This document shows, in pieces, positions 1 through 7,214 of a stretch of DNA of 63,316 nucleotides. Made by a program: the position numbers and the translations under genes. A model generated the notes under the pieces. It ran no database searches. It was not told where the DNA came from and saw only the letters and a program-made list of their open reading frames with translations. Numbering within the stretch: position 1 is the stretch's first letter; each line of letters starts with the position of its first letter. Source of the DNA: Anaerovibrio slackiae (GTDB lineage: Bacteria; Bacillota; Negativicutes; Selenomonadales; Selenomonadaceae); NCBI RefSeq assembly GCF_009695585.1, contig NZ_VUNR01000015.1:1-63316 (forward strand), given 5' to 3'.

Positions 1-172
1 TTTTACTAGTCTGCTTGTAAGTCACACTTGTTTTGGAATTTGTCCATGCTTCTTTACGGATATTCAAAAACCTGTTATACACAAACCTGACGCATCCCAG
101 TGTCTGATTGATTAGCTGTTGCTGTTGCTTAGTGGGATATATTCGATACAGATAGCCTTTTTGCTGTAACAC
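1..172 (-). mobile_element. tnpB: TnpB (IS200/IS605-type), N-terminal part, cut by window edge
   Basis: Reading leftward from a GTG at 172, the first 57 codons encode the typical TnpB/OrfB N-terminus: KGYLYRIYPTKQQQQLI followed by GCVRFVYNRFL. TnpB is the RNA-guided nuclease carried by IS200/IS605 and IS607 elements; it supports element retention rather than strand transfer. The GTG start is chosen because AGGAGG (181-186) lies 8 nt upstream. The gene runs off the left edge, so the RuvC catalytic part, any tnpA and the omega-RNA end cannot be seen. The family call is strong; completeness is unknown. Confidence 0.85.
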
Positions 173-196
173 ATCATTCACCTCCTGCCACCTATT

Positions 197-225
197 ATTA
201 TATCATCGATATGTTCTATTGTCCA
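197..225 (-). promoter_or_regulatory. Promoter of tnpB
   Basis: On the minus strand TGGACA (220-225) and TATAAT (197-202) are separated by exactly 17 nt, placing a start site about 15-20 nt before the tnpB Shine-Dalgarno sequence. It matches the vegetative sigma-A pattern with one mismatch in the -35. Confidence 0.6.
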
Positions 226-235
226 CCTCAATTAC

Positions 236-310
236 TTGCGTAAATTCGGTGGACGTGGCATTCATCTCCCGCCTATAGAGGCAGGGAGTCTTCTGCCACA
301 TTAAGATAAA
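236..310 (-). mobile_element. Left-end region of the IS element with subterminal hairpin
   Basis: Between tnpB and the next gene lies an imperfect palindrome at 268-290: CTCCC plus GCCT pairs with AGGC plus GGGAG around a loop ATAG. IS200/IS605 elements are recognised at their ends through such subterminal hairpins, and the flanking ATGAATGCCAC and AGAAGACT strings (minus strand) are familiar around IS605-type ends. The exact cleavage point cannot be set from this sequence. The last 17 bases (293-309) recur at 58226-58242. Confidence 0.5.
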
Positions 311-351
311 TAGTGAAATTAAATCTTACTTAAATACTTTTGAAGCAGGTA

Positions 352-428
352 TTGACACCGGGAAACTATCATAAGAAAATATATTTGTAATGAAAAAAAT
401 GCCCTTATCATTCAAAATAACAAGGGCA
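352..428 (+). promoter_or_regulatory. Possible thiN promoter and leader hairpin
   Basis: A perfect TTGACA lies at 352-357, with a weak -10 (GAAAAT, 375-380) 17 nt downstream. A hairpin with 7-bp arms (TGCCCTT 400-406, AAGGGCA 422-428) follows. Read on the minus strand this hairpin is followed by seven T residues, so it is better as a terminator for leftward antisense transcription than for thiN. No TPP riboswitch signature was found. Confidence 0.35.
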
Positions 429-463
429 GCCGATAGATATAGAGATTATGCAGGGAGGCAAAA

Positions 464-1186
464 ATGCAGTTAAATACAACCGAAAAGAATGCAATATCAT
501 TGCCGGAGGTGTATGCCGGCTATTCCGCTCACCTGCCCCCGGGGGAGCTGCTTTTGGCAGGTGGCGGCAGGGCACCGGCACCTAACTGGCTGTGCCAGGC
601 AGCCAGCGGCAGGCAGCTGTGGTGCATTGACCGCGGCATAGACTGCTGTCACCGTGCCGGGCTTGTGCCGCTGAGGCTCATCGGCGATGGTGACAGCGCA
701 ACAGAACAGTCCTGGCAGTGGGCGGAAGAAAACAAGGTTCCCATTGCGAAATTCCCTGTCAAAAAGGATTATACCGATACCCAGCTGGCACTGGAGATGG
801 CAGCAGCAGAGCAAAAATATGTAGTTCTGACGGGTGCTATGGGAGGCCGTTTTGACCACGCCTACAGTACCATTTTTTCCTTTGGGCACAGCAATATCCA
901 GGGCTGTATTGCCGATGAGCAGGAAACGGTATTTTTTCTGCGCGGCAAGGAAAAAATCACCCTGACATTAAGAAGGCATGCCAGGGCAATTTCCCTGCTT
1001 CCCCTGACAGCGGCAGCCTCCGGCGTTACCATTCAGGGAGTATACTGGCCCTTGCAGGATGCGGAGCTCACCCAGGGGCTTCCTTATGCAGTCAGCAATG
1101 AAGCAGCCGGGGAAAAAATCAGCATAGCTTTGGACAATGGTATTTTGGCAGTATATATCTGCTGGCAGGAAGACAAACTGGCTTAA
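464..1186 (+). CDS. thiN: Thiamine pyrophosphokinase
   Basis: Transfers pyrophosphate from ATP to thiamine to give thiamine diphosphate, the cofactor used, for example, by the acetolactate synthase encoded later in this window. The protein (240 aa) shows the family signatures: IGDGDS near residue 72, KKDYTDTQLAL near 100, GGRFDH near 130, and a C-terminal beta region with the SNE string. GGGAGG lies 5 nt before the ATG. It is the only plus-strand gene in the first 45 kb, so it is transcribed alone and ends at a hairpin terminator. The first about 25 residues are longer than in many homologues. Confidence 0.88.
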   Translation: MQLNTTEKNAISLPEVYAGYSAHLPPGELLLAGGGRAPAPNWLCQAASGRQLWCIDRGIDCCHRAGLVPLRLIGDGDSATEQSWQWAEENKVPIAKFPVKKDYTDTQLALEMAAAEQKYVVLTGAMGGRFDHAYSTIFSFGHSNIQGCIADEQETVFFLRGKEKITLTLRRHARAISLLPLTAAASGVTIQGVYWPLQDAELTQGLPYAVSNEAAGEKISIALDNGILAVYICWQEDKLA

Positions 1187-1218
1187 ATGATATCTGTAAA
1201 ACAAATGATTCATTAGGC

Positions 1219-1274
1219 AAACAGGCGGCCACAGCTCCACTCCCGCAAGGTGAAGGCTGTAACCGCCTGTTTTT
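1219..1274 (+). terminator. Terminator between thiN and metY
   Basis: AACAGGCGG (1220-1228) pairs with CCGCCTGTT (1263-1271); an inner ACAGC/GCTGT stem extends it, and five T residues end at 1274. The A-rich left flank is short, so it serves thiN best, though it may also stop convergent metY transcription. Confidence 0.75.
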
Positions 1275-1336
1275 GTCCACTGTATGTTTTTATGTTTGTA
1301 AGAGAGATGTCAAAGTTAAAGTAACAACATTCGGGC

Positions 1337-2620
1337 TTACTTTACGGCTGCAAAGCCCTTTTCCAGATCGGCAATGATGTCATCAATATGCTCAGTACCG
1401 ATAGAAAGCCTGATGGTATTCTGATAAATGCCCTGGTCGGTAAGCTCCTCCTCAGTCAGCTGGGAATGAGTGGTAGTAGCAGGGTGGATAACAAGGCTCT
1501 TTACATCTGCTACGTTTGCCAGCAGGGAGAAAATCTCCAGATTGTCGATGAAAGCATGAGCTTCCTTCTGACCGCCCTTGATATTGAAGGTAAAGATAGA
1601 AGCACCGCCATTAGGGAAATACTTCTTGTACAGCTCATGGTCAGGATGGTCAGGCAGGGATGGATGGTTTACCTTCTCCACCAGAGGATGCTTGCTGAGG
1701 AACTCAACAACCTTCTTGGTGTTTTCCACATGACGCTCTACCCGCAGGGAAAGGGTTTCCACGCCCTGCAGAATAATGAAGGCATTGAAAGGAGAAATAG
1801 TTGCACCGGTGTCACGCAACAGGATTGCCCGGATGTAAGTAACAAAGGCAGCAGGACCTACTGCATCAGCAAAGGAAATACCATGGTAGCTAGGGTTCGG
1901 TGCAGCGATAGCAGGATACTTGCCGCTTGCCTTCCAATCGAACTTGCCGGAGTCTACAATAACGCCGCCCAGGGAAGTACCATGACCGCCCAGGAACTTG
2001 GTAGCGGAATGTACCACGATATCAGCACCATACTCAATCGGACGAATCAGGTACGGAGTACCAAAGGTGTTATCGATTACCAGCGGCAGGCCGTGCTTGT
2101 GGGCAATCTTTGCCACTGCCTCAATATCAGGAATATCGCTGTTCGGATTGCCGAGAGTTTCCAGATATACTGCCTTGGTGTTAGGCTGGATAGCGGCCTC
2201 TACCTCCTCCAGGTTGTGGGCATCCACAAAGGTAGTCTTGATGCCATAGCGAGGCAGGGTATGTGCCAGCAGGTTGAAGCTGCCGCCGTAGATGGTCTTC
2301 TGGGCAACGATGTGGTCACCTTCCCCGGCAAGAGCCTGAATAGTGTAGTCAATAGCTGCAGCACCGCTTGCCACTGCCAGGCCTGCCACACCGCCCTCCA
2401 GGGCAGCTACGCGGCTCTCCAGGACACCCTGGGTAGAGTTGGTCAGACGGCCATAGATGTTGCCTGCATCAGCCAGGCCAAAACGGGCTGCCGCATGAGC
2501 GGAATTCCTAAAAACATAGGAGGTAGTCTGATAAATAGGCACCGCCCTCGCATCAGTAGCCGGATCCGGCTGCTCCTGTCCAACGTGTAACTGCAATGTC
2601 TCAAATTTATAGTTGCTCAT
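1337..2620 (-). CDS. metY: O-acetylhomoserine aminocarboxypropyltransferase (sulfhydrylase)
   Basis: PLP-dependent enzyme of the Cys/Met metabolism family that makes homocysteine from O-acetylhomoserine and sulfide; some members also act as cysteine synthase. The 427-residue length fits MetY (about 430) rather than cystathionine gamma-synthase (about 380). The PLP lysine is K208 in HSATKFLGGHGT; VIDNTFGTPYL carries the PLP-ring aspartate; YGRLTNSTQ binds phosphate. GAGG lies 8 nt before the ATG. The gene stands alone behind a strong promoter and a long structured leader, suggesting control by sulfur or methionine supply. Confidence 0.9.
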   Translation of the reverse strand: MSNYKFETLQLHVGQEQPDPATDARAVPIYQTTSYVFRNSAHAAARFGLADAGNIYGRLTNSTQGVLESRVAALEGGVAGLAVASGAAAIDYTIQALAGEGDHIVAQKTIYGGSFNLLAHTLPRYGIKTTFVDAHNLEEVEAAIQPNTKAVYLETLGNPNSDIPDIEAVAKIAHKHGLPLVIDNTFGTPYLIRPIEYGADIVVHSATKFLGGHGTSLGGVIVDSGKFDWKASGKYPAIAAPNPSYHGISFADAVGPAAFVTYIRAILLRDTGATISPFNAFIILQGVETLSLRVERHVENTKKVVEFLSKHPLVEKVNHPSLPDHPDHELYKKYFPNGGASIFTFNIKGGQKEAHAFIDNLEIFSLLANVADVKSLVIHPATTTHSQLTEEELTDQGIYQNTIRLSIGTEHIDDIIADLEKGFAAVK

Positions 2621-2660
2621 AATAAATACCTCATTTCAATACAATTTATTTTTACTAACT

Positions 2661-2708
2661 TACCAGGCTTTAATCAGTGCTCTCCGCACTGCTCATCATG
2701 CCCCGGTA
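2661..2708 (-). promoter_or_regulatory. Structured RNA element in the metY leader
   Basis: On the minus strand a perfect hairpin CAGTGC-GGAGA-GCACTG (2675-2691) is enclosed by a longer imperfect stem between 2700-2708 and 2661-2668 (ACCGGGGC with GCCTGGT). No U-tract follows, so it does not look like an intrinsic terminator. It lies between the leader ORF stop and the metY ribosome site, where it could affect translation. It lacks the S-box (SAM-I) core sequence. Confidence 0.35.
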
Positions 2709-2723
2709 TAACTCAGAATAATT

Positions 2724-2801
2724 TCATCCAATAGCTTCATCTTTCCTACACATGACGAAAGTGCTCTGGTGCCAGGCTGAAAGCCTTGCCAATCTCTGCA
2801 T
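2724..2801 (-). CDS. Candidate 25-residue leader peptide upstream of metY
   Basis: An ATG at 2801, preceded at 8 nt by GGAGG (within AAGGAGG), opens a 25-codon frame ending at TGA 2724-2726, about 100 nt before metY. The peptide starts MQRLARLSAWHQ and has adjacent Met17-Cys18. The excellent ribosome site, the position inside the mapped leader and the Met-Cys pair suggest attenuation of the cysteine- or methionine-responsive kind. This is inference: no family was recognised and conservation could not be tested. Confidence 0.4.
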   Translation of the reverse strand: MQRLARLSAWHQSTFVMCRKDEAIG

Positions 2802-2859
2802 ACCCTTCGCCTCCTTAATGCTTTAATCTTTTACTATATGGTTCAAACCTTATGCTTGT

Positions 2860-2888
2860 ATATTAAACCTATTTGTCTAGTATGTCAA
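2860..2888 (-). promoter_or_regulatory. Strong promoter of the metY leader
   Basis: On the minus strand a perfect TTGACA (2883-2888) and TAATAT (2860-2865) are 17 nt apart. Transcription should start near 2853, giving a leader of about 230 nt before metY. Few other promoters in the window are as close to consensus. Confidence 0.75.
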
Positions 2889-2920
2889 TAGGTAATTGGA
2901 AAAATTTCTAAAAAAGCACT

Positions 2921-2950
2921 AAAAAAGGGACTAAATGCTACTTTAGTCCC
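2921..2950 (-). terminator. Terminator of the rarA operon end
   Basis: GGGACTAAA (2927-2935) pairs perfectly with TTTAGTCCC (2942-2950) around a 6-nt loop; on the minus strand it is followed by six T residues (2921-2926). It lies downstream of the small gene at 3054 and upstream of the metY promoter, separating the two transcription units. Confidence 0.85.
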
Positions 2951-3053
2951 AAAGATATATAATACTCATCTGCTTATCAGGATATACCACCCGACATACT
3001 CTGCGTATTATGCATATTTCAACATATATTCATATATTTAGATATTCAGACAT

Positions 3054-3284
3054 TTAGCAGGAATTGCTGCCCAGCCGGGGATGCACCGCGTGGCGCAGGC
3101 TGCGACGGCGTATAATCGCCATGGCTTCCCGCAAATCCACATCCTCCCTGTCCTCGCCCTGCTCATACACGCAAAGGGGCTTATCCGCTCCCAGTTCGCT
3201 GGCAGGCATGTAGACATATTCGGCTGTATTGCCATCACCAAAGATTACACCGGCCTTTAATTCACATTCCGTCATCGTAGCCAT
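3054..3284 (-). CDS. Small protein of unknown function
   Basis: A 76-residue protein from ATG 3284 (GGAG 9 nt upstream; a TTG one codon earlier is possible). It has no signal peptide or membrane segment. The sequence is charged, with a GVIFGDGNTAEYVYMPASELG first half suggesting a short beta hairpin and an Arg-rich IIRRRSLRH string near residues 58-66. It lies 62 nt downstream of rarA on the same strand and ahead of a good terminator, so it is probably co-transcribed. No family was recognised. Its frame is open, has a good ribosome site and is therefore likely real. Confidence 0.6.
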   Translation of the reverse strand: MATMTECELKAGVIFGDGNTAEYVYMPASELGADKPLCVYEQGEDREDVDLREAMAIIRRRSLRHAVHPRLGSNSC

Positions 3285-3346
3285 CAAGAAAATCTCCTTT
3301 GCCTTCCGTTATGGGCTGTAAGTATTCTAGTATTCCGGTATCTTTA

Positions 3347-4687
3347 TTACCGCTTGCGCTTCGGCCAGCATTTGGCCAGGTATTCCCTGATATAACGCTC
3401 ACGCCCATTGTCAGAAGGATGATAATAAACCTTGTCCCTGATTTTATCCGGCAGATACTGCTGCAAAGCAAAATTTCCCGGATAATCGTGAGGATAGATA
3501 TAGTCCAGACCATGCCCCAGCTTTGAAGCACCCTTGTAATGGGAGTCCCTGAGATGGGCAGGCACAGCACCGCAATCCGCCCTGCGCACATCAGCCAGCG
3601 CCTCGTCAATGGCCATATAGGCCCCATTGCTCTTTGGTGCCGAAGCCACATAGGTCACAGCCTCTGCCAGGGGAATACGCCCCTCAGGCATGCCTACGAA
3701 CTGCACGGCCTGTACAGCCGCCATTGCCACCACCAGTGCCATAGGGTCTGCGTTGCCCACATCCTCGGCGGCACATATCGCCACCCTGCGGGCAATGAAA
3801 TTGGGATCCTCACCACCGGCAATCATACGGGCAAGATAATGAACCGCCGCATCGGGATCGCTGCCCCGCATGCTCTTGATAAAGGCAGAAACCGTATCAT
3901 AATGGTTATCGCCATTTTTGTCATAGCACTGGATGCGCTCCCCGAAAAGGCTCTCCAAAAGTGCCATATCAATCACAGCCCCATCCTCCGTCATGGAGGC
4001 CGCCTGCTCCAAAAGGTTCAATGCCATGCGCCCGTCACCGCCGGAGAGGCGTATCAGGGCGGTCATTGCTTCCCCGTCACAGGAAAGCTGCTGGCTGCCA
4101 AGGCCACGCTGGCAATCCGTCAGTGCCTGCGTCAAAAGCTTGCGGATATCATCATCGGACAGGGCAGAGAGCCGCACGATGCGCACCCTGCTCAAAAGGG
4201 CATGATTCACCTCAAAAAAAGGATTTTCCGTGGTGGCGCCGATCAAAATCAGCCTGCCATCCTCCACATAGGGAAGCAATACATCCTGCTGTCCTTTATT
4301 GAAGCGATGAATCTCGTCTATAAATACGATAGTGCGCTTTTGATAAAACTTGCGCTGCTCCGCAGCTTCATCCACAATCTTCCTGATATCCCCGATGCCC
4401 GAGGACACAGCATTCAGCCGCTTGAAATGACTGTTGGTGATACCGGCAATCATCATGGCAATGGTAGTCTTGCCGGTTCCCGGCGGGCCAAAAAGAATCA
4501 TGGAAGGGAGCATATCCTGCTCAATCATCCGCCGGAGATACCTGCCCTTGCCCATGGCCTCCTCCTGCCCGATAAATTCATCAAAATTCCTCGGGCGCAT
4601 CCGCTGGGCCAGCGGCTCGTACTTCGCCTTGCTCCTGCTTTCCTCCTCGGCAGCTGCCGCAGAAAACAAATCAAACCCCATATCCAT
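3347..4687 (-). CDS. rarA: Replication-associated recombination protein A (AAA+ ATPase)
   Basis: RarA/MgsA is the bacterial relative of WRNIP1/Mgs1. It is a tetrameric AAA+ ATPase that binds single-strand/double-strand junctions and acts at stalled replication forks. The 446-residue protein has Walker A GPPGTGKTT at about 67-75, Walker B TIVFIDEIHRFNKGQQD at about 119-135, the sensor-1 string LIGATTENP, and the family C-terminal domain ending YIYPHDYPGNF and YLPDKIRDKVYYHP. The stop is only 2 nt from the dut stop-start region, so it belongs to the hfq-dut-rarA run. Confidence 0.93.
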   Translation of the reverse strand: MDMGFDLFSAAAAEEESRSKAKYEPLAQRMRPRNFDEFIGQEEAMGKGRYLRRMIEQDMLPSMILFGPPGTGKTTIAMMIAGITNSHFKRLNAVSSGIGDIRKIVDEAAEQRKFYQKRTIVFIDEIHRFNKGQQDVLLPYVEDGRLILIGATTENPFFEVNHALLSRVRIVRLSALSDDDIRKLLTQALTDCQRGLGSQQLSCDGEAMTALIRLSGGDGRMALNLLEQAASMTEDGAVIDMALLESLFGERIQCYDKNGDNHYDTVSAFIKSMRGSDPDAAVHYLARMIAGGEDPNFIARRVAICAAEDVGNADPMALVVAMAAVQAVQFVGMPEGRIPLAEAVTYVASAPKSNGAYMAIDEALADVRRADCGAVPAHLRDSHYKGASKLGHGLDYIYPHDYPGNFALQQYLPDKIRDKVYYHPSDNGRERYIREYLAKCWPKRKR

Positions 4688-4689
4688 AG

Positions 4690-5169
4690 CTACCTGTCTC
4701 CCGTAGAGCCAAATCCGCCGCCGCGCCCTGCGCCACAGCCTGCCCTATCGCCATCCACCAGAAGATAGCGATAAAAAATGCCCTGGGCAACCCGCATGCC
4801 TCTGGCTATTTTCACTGCTTTTTCCCCATGATTAATAAGGGGCAGCATGATATGCCCCTCATTATCAGGATTGTTATAATAGTCCGCATCAATAATCCCC
4901 TGGCTGTTAATGCAGCTCACCTGATTTTTGATGGAAAAGCCTGAGCGCACATGCAGCCCAAGATATTCATCAGGCTGCATATACGCCTTCAGCCCCGTAG
5001 GCACCAGCGTAACCTGATGCGGAAGCAGAGTCACATCCTCAGCCGCCTGAATATCGTAGCCCGCGCTGGAGCCGGTCTTTCTAGCTGGCAGCTCAATGCC
5101 CTTTTCCATGTAGGCAGAGACGACCTCAAAGCCCCTCTGCCTGCCATCCTTGTCATTCATATATTTCAT
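4690..5169 (-). CDS. dut: dUTP diphosphatase
   Basis: Hydrolyses dUTP to dUMP, keeping uracil out of DNA and feeding dTMP synthesis. All five trimeric dUTPase motifs are visible in 159 residues: AGYDIQA (motif 1), VRSGFSIK (2), GIIDADYYNNPDNEGHI (3), RVAQGIF (4) and the Gly-rich GRGGGFGSTG tail (5). Motif 3 has the longer YYNNPDNEG form seen in clostridial and Negativicutes enzymes in place of the usual GYRG. The N-terminus carries an extra about 12 charged residues; the Shine-Dalgarno before the ATG is weak. Confidence 0.9.
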   Translation of the reverse strand: MKYMNDKDGRQRGFEVVSAYMEKGIELPARKTGSSAGYDIQAAEDVTLLPHQVTLVPTGLKAYMQPDEYLGLHVRSGFSIKNQVSCINSQGIIDADYYNNPDNEGHIMLPLINHGEKAVKIARGMRVAQGIFYRYLLVDGDRAGCGAGRGGGFGSTGDR

Positions 5170-5184
5170 GCTGTCAGCTGCCTG

Positions 5185-5433
5185 TTACGCACGCTCGGCA
5201 CTTTCAGCCTTCTTTTCAAAATTATCCACCGGGCGGCTCATGGTAATGGTGGAAATCGCATGCTTATACACCAGCTGCTGCTTGCCCAGTGAGTCCATAA
5301 TCACAGTAAAATTGTCAAAGCCCTTGACGAAGCCCTTAATCTGAAAGCCATTGACAAGGTGAATAATAACGCTGATATTCTCCTTGCGAACCTGGTTTAA
5401 AATGCTGTCCTGTAAATTGATTGCCTTTGTCAT
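5185..5433 (-). CDS. hfq: RNA chaperone Hfq
   Basis: Sm-like hexameric protein that pairs small RNAs with mRNAs. The 82 residues include the Sm1 string [25 protein letters not shown] and the Sm2 string YKHAISTI, where Hfq of enterics has YKHAIST. The proximal-face glutamine of NLQD is present. The C-terminal tail is short. The gene follows miaA by 30 nt, the conserved miaA-hfq arrangement. Confidence 0.95.
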   Translation of the reverse strand: MTKAINLQDSILNQVRKENISVIIHLVNGFQIKGFVKGFDNFTVIMDSLGKQQLVYKHAISTITMSRPVDNFEKKAESAERA

Positions 5434-5463
5434 AATTTCCCTCTCCTATGCAGTATAAAATTA

Positions 5464-6462
5464 TTATTTATTAATCCAACGTTGTACATCCCAAAGCAGA
5501 TTATCTGCCAGCATGCCGGTATTCTTGTATAGCTCCGGCTGGTACCAGTGAATATACGGCATACGGCGATACCAGGTCAGCTGGCGCTTGGCAAAATGAC
5601 GGCTGTTCTGCTGGATTTTTGCCACAGCCTCCTGCAGGCCCGTGGCTATGTCCACATCATTGCCTGTCAGCACCGGCAGCAGCTCCTTGTAGCCAATGCC
5701 CTTCATGGCCTGCACAGACGGTGCTACACCTGACTCCAGCAGATTGATAATCTCCTGCTGCAAGCCCTGTTCAACCATTATATTCACTCGTTGATTTATT
5801 CTATCATACAATTTATTACGCTGCCATGTCAAGCCAGCCACATAACAATCATACACCAATTCTCTGGATTTTTTCTGAGAAAGCTGCTCTCCGCCCAGAT
5901 GGTGCACCTCTAACGCCCGTACAATGCGGCGAAAATCATTTATGTGCAGCCTGGCTGCCGCCTGGGGATTTACCTTCGCCAGCATGCCATGTACATATTC
6001 CCTGCCCTTTTCCTCCGCCAGTTTTTCCAGATAATTGCGATATGCTGCATCCTCACTCTGGCTATTCAGCTCATAGCCCTCCAGCAGGGACTGGATGTAC
6101 AGCCCTGTCCCTCCCACCAGCAAGGGAATCTTGCCCTGCTGATTGAGCCGGGTGATAATCGCCTTTGCCTGCTGCAAAAAATCCATCAGGTTAAAGCTGG
6201 CATCAGGGGGCAGGATATCAATCATGTGATGCCGGATGCCTGACATTTCTTCCGTAGTAGGCTTTGCTGAGCCGATGTCGAAGCCCTTATACACCAGCAT
6301 GGAATCCCCGGAGATAATCTCCGTACCAAGGGCTTTCGCCAGGCTGATGGACAAGGCTGTCTTGCCGGAGGCAGTAGGGCCCAGCAGTACCAGCAGCTTT
6401 TCCCTGGCTGCCGTTTTATCATTTTTACACGACGCGAAATTCATATCCGAATTGCTTTTCAT
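5464..6462 (-). CDS. miaA: tRNA dimethylallyltransferase
   Basis: Adds an isopentenyl group to A37 of tRNAs that read UNN codons. The 332-residue protein begins with a Ser/Asp-rich extension of about 20 residues, then the P-loop GPTASGKTALSI, the DSMLVYKGFDIGSAKP dimethylallyl-PP/tRNA region, VGGTGLYIQSLLEGY, and the C-terminal RQLTWYRR string. Its start overlaps the stop of the upstream UPF0173 gene by 4 nt (ATGA type), so the two are translationally coupled. Confidence 0.95.
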   Translation of the reverse strand: MKSNSDMNFASCKNDKTAAREKLLVLLGPTASGKTALSISLAKALGTEIISGDSMLVYKGFDIGSAKPTTEEMSGIRHHMIDILPPDASFNLMDFLQQAKAIITRLNQQGKIPLLVGGTGLYIQSLLEGYELNSQSEDAAYRNYLEKLAEEKGREYVHGMLAKVNPQAAARLHINDFRRIVRALEVHHLGGEQLSQKKSRELVYDCYVAGLTWQRNKLYDRINQRVNIMVEQGLQQEIINLLESGVAPSVQAMKGIGYKELLPVLTGNDVDIATGLQEAVAKIQQNSRHFAKRQLTWYRRMPYIHWYQPELYKNTGMLADNLLWDVQRWINK

Positions 6463-7130
6463 AGCTTATCCATATCCAGAGCATCCCCCGGTGCCAGAAT
6501 ATGCACCTGGGAATCAGTGTCCTTTTCCACCAGCTCCTTGAAACGCTCAGGCTCGGCAGCAATCACAGGCCAGGTGTTATAGTGCACAGGAATCACATGC
6601 TTCGGCTGCAAAAGCTTGACAGCATAAGCCGCATCCTCAACGCCCATGGTGTAGTTATCCCCGATTGGCAGCAGGGCGCAGTCCAGCCTAAACCGCTTCC
6701 CGATGAGCTCCATGTCACTGAAAAGGGCAGTATCACCGGCAAAATAAACATTCTTGCCAGCAATATTTACCACAAAGCCGCAGGACAGCAGCCCAGGCAC
6801 GCCACTGCTGTGAATAGCCCTGGTCATATACACGCTGCCAAAGCTGAATTTGGCACTGCCGCCGATATTCATGCCGTGGCCATTTTCTGCCCTGCATGTC
6901 TCCAGAATCTCCGGGGTGCCAATCACTATAGCCCCGGTACGCGCTGCAATAGCAGGTGCATCCCCCAGATGGTCAGCATGACCATGAGACACCAAAATAT
7001 AGTTGCAGGTCACTACATCCGCCGTGGTAGTTGCCAGAGGATTGCCGGAAAAAAACGGATCAAACAGCAATTTATCCTTGCCATCACTCAGGGCAAAAGC
7101 TGAGTGACCGTAATAAGTTAAGAGCAGCAT
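6459..7130 (-). CDS. Metal-dependent hydrolase, UPF0173 (metallo-beta-lactamase fold)
   Basis: A small metallo-beta-lactamase-fold protein (223 aa from ATG 7130). The metal motif HGHADHLGD is near residue 50 and further ligands lie in FAGDTALFSDM and VIPVHYNTWP. The family (UPF0173, YtkL-like) is widespread; its substrate is not established. The start was moved to ATG 7130 because AAGGAAG lies 9 nt upstream and homologues begin MLLLTYYGHSAF; the longer frame would need a TTG. Confidence 0.85.
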   Translation of the reverse strand: MLLLTYYGHSAFALSDGKDKLLFDPFFSGNPLATTTADVVTCNYILVSHGHADHLGDAPAIAARTGAIVIGTPEILETCRAENGHGMNIGGSAKFSFGSVYMTRAIHSSGVPGLLSCGFVVNIAGKNVYFAGDTALFSDMELIGKRFRLDCALLPIGDNYTMGVEDAAYAVKLLQPKHVIPVHYNTWPVIAAEPERFKELVEKDTDSQVHILAPGDALDMDKL

Positions 7131-7214
7131 CGAAAACAACTTCCTTTCAGAGAAGAAAATGGCAATGTATCCATTGCCATCTTCCTAATTGCGTTAAAAC
7201 ATCCTCAAATAGTG

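Noticed and set aside
310-463. TPP riboswitch before thiN
   Set aside because: No CTGAGA or ACCTGAT strings were found in the leader.
1388-2590. Plus-strand frame of 400 codons
   Set aside because: Shadow of metY; the minus-strand protein has all PLP-enzyme motifs.
2661-2850. SAM-I (S-box) riboswitch before metY
   Set aside because: The leader has GGCAAGG...GGCACC and GGAAAGATGAA strings that recall parts of it, but the S-box core and its kink-turn are missing.
3539-4768. Plus-strand frame of 409 codons
   Set aside because: Antisense to rarA, no ribosome site and no known motif.
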